From: a virus
DNA: 64,000 nt
Virus record (IMG/VR): IMGVR_UViG_3300005613_000021
Location: 1-64,000 of that record
Direction: 5' to 3' (one strand)
The position numbers were made by a program, and so were the translations under genes. This document shows, in pieces, positions 1 to 5,430 of the stretch (its first letter is position 1; every line of letters begins with the position of its first letter). The notes beneath the pieces are model-generated. The model was not told the origin of the DNA. It saw only the letters and a program-made list of their open reading frames with translations, and did no database searches.

Positions 1-177
1 TTTACCAGCAGCGTAGACCTTCTTTGCTGCATTTTTCTTGTTGATAAGTTTAGCACCACGCATTTCTATAGAATAGTTCTTTGGGTCAAAATAATAAACA
101 GAATCCTTTCCACGAATCTGCCAGTGCATATAGTGTTCACCACGTTGTAGGTGAAATCTTACCCTATATTTACTCAT
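1..177 (-). CDS. Hypothetical protein, 3' end beyond left edge
   Basis: An open frame of 59 codons runs leftward from the ATG at 177 to base 1 without a stop, so only the N-terminus is present. The protein is basic and begins MSKYRVRFHLQRGEHYMHWQ; it contains a stretch reading as a small beta-strand domain (WQIRGKDSVYYFDP). A second ATG lies one codon upstream at 180, but the GGAG at the end of the preceding gene is better spaced for 177. It overlaps the stop of the zinc-ribbon gene at 170-388, so the two are probably translationally coupled. I do not recognise the family. Confidence 0.6.
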   Translation of the reverse strand, partial: MSKYRVRFHLQRGEHYMHWQIRGKDSVYYFDPKNYSIEMRGAKLINKKNAAKKVYAAGK

Positions 178-388
178 CATTTTCTCCAAACATTATTTTC
201 CAACAGTTATCGCAAGTACCACTAATAAGCAACTCACGCTCCCCTACTGTGAGATAGTGCAGAATATCCTGAATATAACCACTACCACTCTGCCACCTAA
301 CAATATCATCTCCGTCTGCAATAATTTGATAGGTGATTCCACACTGTACGCATTGAATATCAAAAACCTGACCGTTTGCAGCAACCAT
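170..388 (-). CDS. Small zinc-ribbon protein
   Basis: This 72-residue protein (MVAANGQVFDIQCVQCG...) carries two Cys pairs, CVQC near residue 14 and CDNC near residue 61, the layout of a zinc ribbon. An in-frame ATG at 424 exists, but it overlaps the -10 box of the promoter at 407-435, so the start at 388, preceded by AAAGGAG, is chosen. Its stop overlaps the start of the next leftward gene. The role is unknown; small phage zinc ribbons often bind nucleic acid or host proteins, but nothing here shows a target. Confidence 0.65.
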   Translation of the reverse strand: MVAANGQVFDIQCVQCGITYQIIADGDDIVRWQSGSGYIQDILHYLTVGERELLISGTCDNCWKIMFGENDE

Positions 389-406
389 CTTTTTCTCCTT
401 TGTCCC

Positions 407-435
407 AGTATACACTATCGTCAATATCTTGTCAA
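407..435 (-). promoter_or_regulatory. Sigma70-type promoter, leftward
   Basis: TTGACA (430-435) and TATACT (407-412) are 17 bp apart on the minus strand. The spacer contains GACGATAGTG, a copy of the GNCGAT box shared by many promoters in this arm. It drives the zinc-ribbon gene starting at 388. Confidence 0.75.
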
Positions 436-445
436 GAACTTTAGT

Positions 446-464
446 TTTTCGCTGACTATATCCA
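446..464. repeat. 19-bp repeat, copy 1
   Basis: TTTTCGCTGACTATATCCA occurs exactly here and at 3262-3280. Here it lies between the tRNA-CAT gene and the promoter at 407-435. A perfect palindrome, ATCCTATAGGAT, sits beside it at 474-485 and may be the hairpin ending the tRNA transcript. Confidence 0.6.
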
Positions 465-502
465 TTCTGTCCAATCCTATAGGATCAGCTGAGACACAAA
501 AG

Positions 503-576
<74 letters not shown>

Positions 577-585
577 TTTCTATCC

Positions 586-614
586 ATCATACCATACTTA
601 TCGGCGTTTTGCAA
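586..614 (-). promoter_or_regulatory. Promoter of tRNA-CAT, leftward
   Basis: TTGCAA (609-614) and TATGAT (586-591) are 17 bp apart; an alternative pair is TTGAGA (615-620) with TATGGT (591-596), 18 bp apart. The spacer carries GCCGATAAG, the GNCGAT box. Transcription would start within a few bases of the tRNA 5' end. Confidence 0.6.
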
Positions 615-632
615 TCTCAAACTTGAGAAAAA

Positions 633-678
633 CGTAAGTTGTTGATATCAAAGCAGTTACGCCCATCCCGGCCGGCCG
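633..678. repeat. Composite palindrome-dyad element, copy 1
   Basis: Dyad CGTAAGT-N15-AGTTACG (633-661, one mismatch), then exactly 7 nt, then the palindrome CGGCCGGCCG (669-678). It lies between tRNA-Glu and the tRNA-CAT promoter. The orientation is opposite to copy 2, so the pair brackets tRNA-Glu and the structured RNA. Confidence 0.75.
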
Positions 679-698
679 TCAAAATTAGTGTACAAATA

Positions 699-770
699 TG
701 ACCCTATGGAGAATCGAACTCCAGTTTTTGCCGTGAAAGGGCAACGTCCTAGCCGCTAGACGATAGGGCC
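699..770 (-). tRNA. tRNA-Glu (TTC)
   Basis: The minus strand gives acceptor GGCCCTA with TAGGGTC, anticodon stem TTGCC/GGCAA with loop CTTTCAC (anticodon TTC), T-stem TGGAG/CTCCA with loop TTCGATT, and discriminator A. No CCA is encoded. Only 8 nt separate its 5' end from the closing helix of the structured RNA upstream, so RNase P cleavage of the tRNA would also define that RNA's 3' end. The shared promoter is at 1056-1083. Confidence 0.95.
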
Positions 771-778
771 TTTGCAAT

Positions 779-1052
779 GAGACAAACCAGCGAATCTTTT
801 ACGCCCCGATTCTATTGCCCAACAGCCTACCCTTTGACGGAACTGTGGAAACCGCCCACGGAAATCCTTCCTAGGCATAGTTCATGACTCATGCCGTCTG
901 GCTCTTGGGAACGGTTACTGGTTGTATCGAACCCTCTGTGGCCTCGCACCACGCATAGGTATCTTACACGATTGACTAAGGCATGTCAATATGGTGGTCG
1001 ATAGCCTTGTCCTATGCCGCCTAATCGCTTGGGGGTAAGGTTGTGTTGTCTC
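779..1052 (-). ncRNA. Candidate structured non-coding RNA, about 274 nt, co-transcribed with tRNA-Glu
   Basis: No reading frame of note crosses this stretch, but the minus strand folds extensively. A closing helix joins the two ends (GAGACAA 1052-1046 with TTGTCTC 785-779). A second helix pairs TTAC-CCCC (1038-1031) with GGGG-C-GTAA (807-799). A long arm pairs CCCAA/TTGGG, AGCC/GGCT and GACGG/CCGTC (909-894 with 840-818), 14 bp in three segments. Another arm pairs GCATAGG (1017-1011) with CCTATGC (959-953); inside it, hairpin TTGAC/GTCAA has a loop whose GCCTT (982-978) can pair with AAGGC (1008-1004), a possible pseudoknot. The promoter at 1056-1083 would start transcription almost exactly at the closing helix. 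It does not show the conserved sequences of tmRNA or RNase P RNA. Large phage RNAs next to tRNAs (GOLLD, ROOL) are known, but those are two to three times longer. Class and function are unknown. Confidence 0.72.
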
Positions 1053-1055
1053 CTA

Positions 1056-1083
1056 AGCATACCCTATATATCGTCATTGTCAA
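1056..1083 (-). promoter_or_regulatory. Promoter of the structured RNA and tRNA-Glu
   Basis: TTGACA (1078-1083) and TATGCT (1056-1061) lie 16 bp apart on the minus strand. The spacer contains GACGATATATAGGG with the GNCGAT box. The predicted start falls at about 1050. Confidence 0.7.
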
Positions 1084-1096
1084 GCGAAAACTTGAG

Positions 1097-1126
1097 AAAA
1101 ATTTTGTGAACCCCCTATTGGTAGGG
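1097..1126 (-). terminator. Possible terminator after the gene at 1170-1394
   Basis: On the minus strand CCCTA-CCAA-TAGGG forms a 5-bp hairpin (1113-1126), followed after 11 nt by TTTTT. The gap before the T-run is long for a classical intrinsic terminator. Confidence 0.35.
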
Positions 1127-1128
1127 CT

Positions 1129-1174
1129 CGGCCGGCCGGGGCGAACGTAAGTACTTATACCCCAAGCACTTATA
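1129..1174. repeat. Composite palindrome-dyad element, copy 2
   Basis: Palindrome CGGCCGGCCG (1129-1138), exactly 7 nt, then dyad CGTAAGT-N15-ACTTATA (1146-1174). The dyad overlaps the stop codon of the leftward gene that ends at 1170. Confidence 0.75.
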
Positions 1175-1394
1175 TCCACCCTTCAGCTTTTAGTATTTCC
1201 TCAGTGGGAATAACAATAGTACCAGGGGTGGCAGTAACATAGTCTCTAAATCCCCGCTCATCAATATAGAAAAACTCATCAAGTTCATCATGCTCATTAC
1301 ACTCCCACAATACAGTTCGTGCTGCATCCCTTTGTTTTTTACTAGTCGAATAGATTAGTTCTAGACTACCACACTTGATATAATACTTAACCAC
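1170..1394 (-). CDS. Hypothetical acidic protein
   Basis: A 74-residue protein (MVKYYIKCGSLELIYS...). It is read here from GTG at 1394, which lies 6 nt after GGAGG; a TTG at 1400 directly abuts that GGAGG and is less likely. The N-terminal half suggests a small alpha/beta fold and the centre is acidic (ECNEHDELDEF). It overlaps the end of the zinc-ribbon gene at 1387-1575 by 8 nt, so the two form a coupled pair from the promoter at 1619. No family recognised. Confidence 0.6.
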   Translation of the reverse strand: MVKYYIKCGSLELIYSTSKKQRDAARTVLWECNEHDELDEFFYIDERGFRDYVTATPGTIVIPTEEILKAEGWI

Positions 1395-1575
1395 AATCAA
1401 CCTCCGTGTGAGAGTATTCCATATCCTTATTACAGTTTAGACATACTGGCGTTCCATGATATTGATACCAATCAGGATTGACATGTGAAGTTTCATAATT
1501 GTTACCTATCTTACAATCTTCATCATAACAACACCACACACATACAATTTTACGGTCTGATACTTTTTTCATCAT
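1387..1575 (-). CDS. Small Cys-rich, zinc-ribbon-like protein
   Basis: This 62-residue protein has CVWCCYDEDC near residues 12-21 and CLNC near residue 46, a likely zinc ribbon. The longest frame starts at 1620, but that ATG is inside the -10 box of the promoter at 1619-1647, so ATG 1575 (or the next codon) downstream of AAAAGGAT is preferred; the 12-nt spacing is long. It is the first gene of a two-gene unit. Function unknown. Confidence 0.58.
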   Translation of the reverse strand: MMKKVSDRKIVCVWCCYDEDCKIGNNYETSHVNPDWYQYHGTPVCLNCNKDMEYSHTEVDCG

Positions 1576-1618
1576 ACTATTATTTATCCTTTTAGTGAGA
1601 TGGAAACAACACGTTTGC

Positions 1619-1647
1619 ATTATACCTTATTTGAGTCTGCCTGTCAA
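1619..1647 (-). promoter_or_regulatory. Sigma70-type promoter, leftward
   Basis: TTGACA (1642-1647) and a perfect TATAAT (1619-1624) are 17 bp apart. It serves the two-gene unit at 1170-1575. Confidence 0.78.
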
Positions 1648-1675
1648 TAAAAAATCTCCACCCTATGCCAATTTT

Positions 1676-1686
1676 GTGTATATTAT
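1676..1686 (+). promoter_or_regulatory. GTGTATATTAT box, possible promoter of the HNH gene
   Basis: GTGTATATTAT resembles the boxes before late genes at 19754, 21000 and 27083, but is only 29 bp from the ATG. No TTGACA is found upstream. Confidence 0.4.
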
Positions 1687-1704
1687 ATAGGAGGATACTT
1701 ATTC

Positions 1705-2295
1705 ATGAATAAAACATCACAGCCTAAAATAGACAATAATACTAAATGGGCAAAAAATAATTTAGATAAAGTACGTCAATACAAGCAAAAATATAAACAT
1801 AAACAAAAAAGATTATCTAGGGAATATATTAAAACTATTAAAGAGCAATCTGGTTGTAAGCTTTGTGGTAATAAAAATATTAACTGTCTAGATTTTCATC
1901 ATCGCCCAAATACAATCAAAAAAAATACAGTATGCAATCTGGTTCGACATGGGTATTCATTAAATATTATTAGAGCAGAAATAAATAAATGTGATATAAT
2001 ATGCTCAAATTGCCACAGAACACAACACTATACTGGTAAATATATGCGTAATAAAAAGGGTTTAAAAATATATAACATTAAATCAAATAGTAAATGTTTA
2101 TATTGTGATTGTAATAAGGTAGAATGTTTAGATTTTCATCATACTGAAGATAATAAAGAAAAAGGGATAGGTGCTATGGTAAGAGATAAAAATATATCTA
2201 TGGAGCAGTTAGAAACAGAGATAAAAAAATGTATCATACTCTGCTCTAACTGCCATAGAACATTTCATGCTAATGACAAGGAAAAAGAACATTAG
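1705..2295 (+). CDS. Free-standing endonuclease with two HNH domains in tandem
   Basis: A 196-residue, Lys-rich protein with two copies of one HNH zinc-finger nuclease unit. Copy 1 has C51-x2-C54, DFHH at 63-66 and CSNCHR at 100-105. Copy 2 has the same residues exactly 80 positions later: C131-x2-C134, HH145-146, CSNCHR 180-185. Such enzymes nick or cut DNA and often behave as homing endonucleases in phages. It is the only rightward gene in the left arm, is clearly more AT-rich than its neighbours, and its end overlaps the convergent gene at 2270-2983 by 26 bp, all consistent with late insertion. The RBS is GGAGG at 10 nt. Confidence 0.85.
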   Translation: MNKTSQPKIDNNTKWAKNNLDKVRQYKQKYKHKQKRLSREYIKTIKEQSGCKLCGNKNINCLDFHHRPNTIKKNTVCNLVRHGYSLNIIRAEINKCDIICSNCHRTQHYTGKYMRNKKGLKIYNIKSNSKCLYCDCNKVECLDFHHTEDNKEKGIGAMVRDKNISMEQLETEIKKCIILCSNCHRTFHANDKEKEH

Positions 2296-2983
2296 GCTTT
2301 TCTTTGTCTAAACACATATTACAACCGATAGAGTTTTTGGTTGGGGTGCAAGTAACAACACCACGACCACGACGAATCTCTGGACACGTTACAAACTTTT
2401 CGCCGCCCAGAACAACCAGCTTGGGTAGACTTTTACGCCATGCGTCAGCCTTGACTTTACTCCTTGGCCTTTTGGGTGCAATTTTTTGGTCGCTGTCACA
2501 CCAAGCAAACTTAGTAAAACCTTTAGACTTTGCTTCGTTCATATGGTTTTCATTGTGAACACTAGCGAATATGGAAAAGTATTTTCCTAATTTTGCTGGA
2601 ATCCTATCGTCATAGACGTGAGTATAAAACCACATTTTAGGTAGCTTACCACCATTAGAAACGATACTTTCACACGCCCACGCTACGTTATCGACAAAAT
2701 CAACATCTAGTTCTCCATTGAGGAACCAATCGCCACGCTCCATAAACCTAATAGCCTTACCCTTACGCTTTGCATCAATAATCATAGAACGAATACGGCC
2801 ACGCTCGGTGATGACGTTTTGCATACCAGCAGGACGCACACCGGGATAGATTTTCTCGGTCTGCTCGGCGTAGCATCCATTGCCCAGAAAATCACAAGAG
2901 GACGGGCAAGTATCACCAACTGGCCGACTGACCACAATACAATTTTCCTTGCCCAGCTTATCATTACCGTTTGCAGTTTTCAT
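2270..2983 (-). CDS. Cys-rich phage protein, Gp88-like
   Basis: A 237-residue protein with a Cys-rich N-terminus, CPSSCDFLGNGCYAE (about 26-40), and a C-terminal Cys cluster (VTCPEIRRGRGVVTC... CNMC). The middle part, with GDWFLNGELDVDFVDNVA and FYTHV, reads as an alpha/beta or TIM-like core. The CP-C-CYA signature resembles the phage Gp88 family, whose biochemistry is not settled; radical-SAM-like metal binding is a guess. The start has a good GGAG (AACGGAGAAAAACA) and the promoter is at 3008-3035. The C-terminus overlaps the HNH gene on the other strand. Confidence 0.7.
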   Translation of the reverse strand: MKTANGNDKLGKENCIVVSRPVGDTCPSSCDFLGNGCYAEQTEKIYPGVRPAGMQNVITERGRIRSMIIDAKRKGKAIRFMERGDWFLNGELDVDFVDNVAWACESIVSNGGKLPKMWFYTHVYDDRIPAKLGKYFSIFASVHNENHMNEAKSKGFTKFAWCDSDQKIAPKRPRSKVKADAWRKSLPKLVVLGGEKFVTCPEIRRGRGVVTCTPTKNSIGCNMCLDKEKPNVLFPCH

Positions 2984-3007
2984 TGTTTTTCTCCGTTGTG
3001 TCTCTCA

Positions 3008-3035
3008 AGTATACTCTATTATCGTCCAATGTCAA
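3008..3035 (-). promoter_or_regulatory. Sigma70-type promoter, leftward
   Basis: TTGACA (3030-3035) and TATACT (3008-3013), 16 bp apart, with GACGATAATAGAG in the spacer. It drives the Gp88-like gene. Confidence 0.75.
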
Positions 3036-3114
3036 CCAAAAACTTTGGAAAAAATAAAAATAATTTTTGGCACAGAATTTGCTACGAGTGCTTATACCCC
3101 CCAGAATGGTGGCC

Positions 3115-3160
3115 CGGCCGGCCGTTTTGCTCGTAAGTCCTTTAGATGCAACAACTTACG
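3115..3160. repeat. Composite palindrome-dyad element, copy 3
   Basis: Palindrome CGGCCGGCCG (3115-3124), exactly 7 nt, then the perfect dyad CGTAAGT-N15-ACTTACG (3132-3160). The dyad covers the end of the 23-residue gene at 3142-3213. Confidence 0.8.
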
Positions 3161-3213
3161 ATCATTAGAATAATATTCAGAATTATCCAACCAGTCATCA
3201 ATATATTATCCAT
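3142..3213 (-). CDS. Very small hydrophobic membrane peptide
   Basis: A 23-codon frame, ATG 3213 to TAA 3142, encodes MDNILMTGWIILNIILMIVS followed by two Cys and an Ile. Almost the whole peptide could be one membrane-spanning helix. It has a well placed RBS (GGAG, 7 nt) and a TATAAT box at 3241-3246, which is why it is listed despite its length. Its 3' end lies within the composite repeat, so the dyad could also be its 3' hairpin. A role in membrane or lysis control is possible but not shown. Confidence 0.5.
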   Translation of the reverse strand: MDNILMTGWIILNIILMIVSCCI

Positions 3214-3240
3214 AATATTTCTCCATTTAGTGAATCTGGT

Positions 3241-3249
3241 ATTATACAC
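3241..3249 (-). promoter_or_regulatory. GTGTATAAT box, leftward
   Basis: GTGTATAAT lies upstream of the small membrane peptide gene. No TTGACA is present at 16-18 bp; the position of the -35 is occupied by the 19-bp repeat (3262-3280), which may instead bind an activator. Confidence 0.5.
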
Positions 3250-3261
3250 CCAAACTCTCTA

Positions 3262-3280
3262 TTTTCGCTGACTATATCCA
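3262..3280. repeat. 19-bp repeat, copy 2
   Basis: Exact second copy of TTTTCGCTGACTATATCCA (first at 446-464). Both copies lie just upstream of a leftward promoter and just downstream of a hairpin; here the hairpin is AAACC-TAAT-GGTTT at 3289-3302. Confidence 0.6.
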
Positions 3281-3300
3281 AATTAGCCAAACCTAATGGT

Positions 3301-3495
3301 TTAGGTGTGACTATAATGAACAACACTGCCTTCTGGCACTACGCCAACTAAATATATTCTTTCAATTCTAACATCATTACCAAAATTACTCTTGGCGATC
3401 TTTTCCGCAGTCCATTCGCTTTGATGCTTTACATAACCAAGCGTATTGTAGTTCCGAATAACTGCCCAGGTGTGTTCTATTTGTTGCGTGTTCAT
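3301..3495 (-). CDS. Hypothetical protein, possibly from a leaderless mRNA
   Basis: A 64-residue protein, MNTQQIEHTWAVIRNYNTLG..., looks like a small alpha/beta domain. An upstream in-frame ATG (3504) overlaps the TATAAT box, so ATG 3495 is chosen. That ATG lies only 7 nt downstream of the -10 box, and no RBS precedes it, so the mRNA may start at or within a base or two of the start codon. The stop codon is part of a small hairpin. Family not recognised. Confidence 0.6.
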   Translation of the reverse strand: MNTQQIEHTWAVIRNYNTLGYVKHQSEWTAEKIAKSNFGNDVRIERIYLVGVVPEGSVVHYSHT

Positions 3496-3502
3496 ATCTG
3501 GC

Positions 3503-3531
3503 ATTATACCCTATATCGGCTTTTAGGTCAA
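3503..3531 (-). promoter_or_regulatory. Sigma70-type promoter, leftward
   Basis: TTGACC (3526-3531) and TATAAT (3503-3508), 17 bp apart, with GCCGATATAGGG in the spacer. The composite repeat copy 4 begins 17 bp upstream. Confidence 0.78.
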
Positions 3532-3548
3532 GTCTGCTTTAGAGAAAA

Positions 3549-3594
3549 CGTAAGTAGTTGCAGCGTAAGCACTTACACTCAGGTCGGCCGGCCG
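3549..3594. repeat. Composite palindrome-dyad element, copy 4
   Basis: Dyad CGTAAGT-N15-ACTTACA (3549-3577), exactly 7 nt, then CGGCCGGCCG (3585-3594). It is inverted relative to copy 3, and the pair brackets two small genes. Between it and the gene end at 3671 the minus strand is hairpin-rich (for example CTCG-TCGTGT-CGAG), possibly a terminator. Confidence 0.78.
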
Positions 3595-3670
3595 GCTCCC
3601 TCTCGTGAGGGGTGTGAGCCTCGCCGCATCTCTCGACACGACGAGACTGCACACACCACCACGGAGAGAG

Positions 3671-4048
3671 TTAGGCAAACAGACAGCCAAACAGTGGCTT
3701 GCGACAATTCACCGCACGCTCACAGTAAAACTGCCGGACATTACCATCCTTCGTTCTGCAAGTTACCAGATGGTTACTGCGTTCAAACTTAGGGTCGTTG
3801 CGACGATAGCTGCTACGAGCATTCATACGGGCAATGGTATTATCGTTCAAACAAACAACCGGCTCAACAACCTTTGCCATCCAACGCTTCGGTTCTCCCT
3901 TGAGCGGCTGGAGATAATCAAAGTTATAAACTTCTCCAACCTTGGCCTCGCACAGAGTAGCAGGACGACCATAGAACCCTGCCATAATAGCGAAAATACC
4001 AACAATACCAGCAACAACCAAACCGCTAATCAAAACCATGTCGTTCAT
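3671..4048 (-). CDS. Small membrane-anchored protein
   Basis: A 125-residue protein that begins with one strong transmembrane segment (VLISGLVVAGIVGIFAIMAG, residues 5-24) followed by a basic soluble part with four Cys, two near the C-terminus (CERAVNC). The lack of a typical cleavage site favours a signal anchor with the C-terminal part outside the membrane, or inside; orientation cannot be read. A GGAGG (CTTCGGAGGTTCTAAT) precedes the ATG. Family not recognised. Confidence 0.65.
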   Translation of the reverse strand: MNDMVLISGLVVAGIVGIFAIMAGFYGRPATLCEAKVGEVYNFDYLQPLKGEPKRWMAKVVEPVVCLNDNTIARMNARSSYRRNDPKFERSNHLVTCRTKDGNVRQFYCERAVNCRKPLFGCLFA

Positions 4049-4086
4049 ATTAGAACCTCCGAAGTGTGTAAATCAAACCTGAAACT

Positions 4087-4114
4087 ATTCTACCATAGGG
4101 AAGACACGTGTCAA
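4087..4114 (-). promoter_or_regulatory. Sigma70-type promoter, leftward, overlapping an upstream stop codon
   Basis: TTGACA (4109-4114) and TAGAAT (4087-4092), 16 bp apart. The TGA stop of the upstream gene (4111-4113) is inside the -35 hexamer. Confidence 0.7.
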
Positions 4115-4413
4115 CCCCCAACCAGCATTTTATCCTCAAACGGAGTACCGTCACTCAGGAACCATTCCCAATTTTTCTGGTAAACTCCAACTGGGGAATA
4201 CCGGTTGATTCGTTCTTTTGTGGTGTGTGTACGATAACCACCACTATTCAACTGCACCAGACCATTCGGGAAAAACCGAACGACCGCTGTACCATGCAGA
4301 CTAATCGAAACGCTGTCATCATACTCAATTTCAGCATAGGTGTTGTTTGCAATCTTGCGTGATTTACGATTGGTCTTTCCGTGAACCAGCTTGACGATTT
4401 CTCGGTATGTCAT
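4111..4413 (-). CDS. Conserved phage hypothetical protein
   Basis: A 100-residue protein with the run KIANNTYAEIEYDDSVSISL, then LHGTAVVRFFPNG and LNSGGYRTHTTKERINRYSP. This all-beta pattern is familiar from small proteins in many phages of actinobacteria and freshwater bacteria, whose function is unknown. A GGAG 8 nt before ATG 4413 supports the start. The gene stands alone, with its promoter at 4456-4484, and its stop is embedded in the next promoter. Confidence 0.72.
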   Translation of the reverse strand: MTYREIVKLVHGKTNRKSRKIANNTYAEIEYDDSVSISLHGTAVVRFFPNGLVQLNSGGYRTHTTKERINRYSPVGVYQKNWEWFLSDGTPFEDKMLVGG

Positions 4414-4455
4414 CTCTTTTCTCCGTGTCGTGGTTTCCTATCCCTTATATCGGCA

Positions 4456-4484
4456 ATTCTACCGTATGAACTTTAGCTTGTCAA
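4456..4484 (-). promoter_or_regulatory. Sigma70-type promoter with downstream GCCGATATA box
   Basis: TTGACA (4479-4484) and TAGAAT (4456-4461), 17 bp apart. The box GCCGATATAAGGG begins directly downstream of the -10, at the expected transcription start. Confidence 0.75.
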
Positions 4485-4566
4485 GCAGAAAAAAGAAAAA
4501 TTTTTTGCTTATCCCCCATAAGTGGGGTTGGCTCGCTCCATACCACCCCAAAGAGGGGTAGCCCCC

Positions 4567-4758
4567 TCACATTATCCGATCACGATCATAAGGGTAATTC
4601 CAGCTATAAGAGCCCCCGCTAGTATAATCGTATTTTTCTTCTTTTCTTTCATTATCACACTTCTCACAACCAAAAAGAGTAAAGGTAAGTGACCAAGTAA
4701 GACAAACCCCAATAACATATCCAATCACCACACTGATAAAATCCAGTTCAATCATCAT
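4567..4758 (-). CDS. Small membrane protein
   Basis: A 63-residue protein with one hydrophobic segment (FISVVIGYVIGVCLTWSLTF, residues 7-26) and a charged, Tyr-rich tail containing CEKC. It is the last gene of a three-gene unit: it starts at ATG 4758 (or 4755), overlapping the stop of the previous gene as ATGA. The GAGG spaced 7 nt upstream favours 4758. Downstream (4513-4558) are two C4-loop-G4 hairpins that may end the transcript. Function unknown. Confidence 0.6.
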   Translation of the reverse strand: MMIELDFISVVIGYVIGVCLTWSLTFTLFGCEKCDNERKEEKYDYTSGGSYSWNYPYDRDRIM

Positions 4759-4958
4759 ACAACAACCTCTTCATATTGAAAGTTTTCGACCTCATACGCA
4801 ATAGCAGACTCCAAAGCCCCGGAAACCGCTGCCAGATTTTCCTGTCGATCAACAGCTTCGCTCAGATCAATACTTGGAACACTTACAAAGCACTGATCGT
4901 ATTTTGCACCATCAACAGTTGTGATATTCGTACACTTATAAAACCGTTCATTTTGCAT
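4755..4958 (-). CDS. Hypothetical protein, middle gene of a three-gene unit
   Basis: A 67-residue protein, MQNERFYKCTNITTVDGAKY..., with an N-terminal beta-rich part and an acidic helical C-terminus (ESAIAYEVENFQYEEVVV). It starts at ATG 4958, overlapping the upstream stop as TGATG, with GGGGAGG 7 nt upstream; the TTG codon just before it is not needed. Function unknown. Confidence 0.62.
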   Translation of the reverse strand: MQNERFYKCTNITTVDGAKYDQCFVSVPSIDLSEAVDRQENLAAVSGALESAIAYEVENFQYEEVVV

Positions 4959-5146
4959 CAATAGTCCTCCCCATAGTAACCATAGTCCTCATCAACCCCA
5001 TATCCTGCATCACGCATGGCCGAATCAAAATCCCCATCCATGCTATCATCGTAATAATCATCCTCAACGTAACATTCCTCATCATAGTAGCCTTCTTCCG
5101 ACATTCCGTTGTCAAGGTCAATCCATTCATCGTCGTGGTAATTCAT
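4958..5146 (-). CDS. Very acidic small protein
   Basis: A 62-residue protein made largely of Asp, Glu and Tyr (DEECYVEDDYYDDSMDGDFD and similar). ATG 5146 follows AGGAG at 6 nt. Longer in-frame extensions upstream run through the promoter at 5178-5205 and are rejected. Its strong negative charge could mimic DNA, as in some phage anti-defence proteins, but the sequence alone does not show this. First gene of the 4567-5146 unit. Confidence 0.62.
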   Translation of the reverse strand: MNYHDDEWIDLDNGMSEEGYYDEECYVEDDYYDDSMDGDFDSAMRDAGYGVDEDYGYYGEDY

Positions 5147-5177
5147 CGTCATCTCCTGAGTTTGGGACATTTTCACA

Positions 5178-5205
5178 ATCTTAGCACAAAAATCGTCAGT
5201 GTCAA
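5178..5205 (-). promoter_or_regulatory. Sigma70-type promoter, leftward
   Basis: TTGACA (5200-5205) and TAAGAT (5178-5183), 16 bp apart, with GACGATTTTTG in the spacer. It drives the three-gene unit 4567-5146. Confidence 0.7.
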
Positions 5206-5238
5206 GCGAAAAAGCGGCGAGTCTTGGGTACTCCCCCA

Positions 5239-5394
5239 TTAGTAGGCCTCCTCTGGTGTCCAGCACTCATCAAACAAATCGACCCCGACTACATCCATCC
5301 AGTCGAGCGGGTGAGAACCAATATCGTCGATAGGCTCAACAATTCCTTCAGCCTCAAGAGCAGCAATCAAGAGCGTGGTGTTGATATCATCCAT
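5239..5394 (-). CDS. Small acidic hypothetical protein
   Basis: A 51-residue protein, MDDINTTLLIAALEAEGIVE..., acidic and largely helical. ATG 5394 follows AAGGAAAACGCA; longer in-frame starts overlap the promoter at 5431-5458. The stop codon (5239-5241) lies in the loop of a CCCCC-ATTAGTA-GG hairpin. Function unknown. Confidence 0.55.
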   Translation of the reverse strand: MDDINTTLLIAALEAEGIVEPIDDIGSHPLDWMDVVGVDLFDECWTPEEAY

Positions 5395-5430
5395 TGCGTT
5401 TTCCTTAGTGGTGGTTGTCATCATGATCCA

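Noticed and set aside
779-1052. tmRNA or RNase P RNA
   Set aside because: No tRNA-like ends or tag frame, and none of the conserved RNase P core sequences could be found; only the general closed-helix layout is similar.
779-1052. Group I intron in a tRNA or gene
   Set aside because: No interrupted exon is visible; both tRNAs are complete, and the stretch has its own promoter.
633-3594. Integron attC sites or transposon ends
   Set aside because: The dyad arms do not match the attC core GTTRRRY, no integrase or transposase is nearby, and no target duplications were seen.
3421-4362. Rightward frames of about 85-190 codons in the left arm
   Set aside because: They lie opposite well-supported leftward genes, lack RBS and promoters, and have implausible composition.
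4948-5130. 60-codon frame rich in Met and Arg
   Set aside because: It is an out-of-frame reading of the acidic gene 4958-5146, which has the promoter and RBS.
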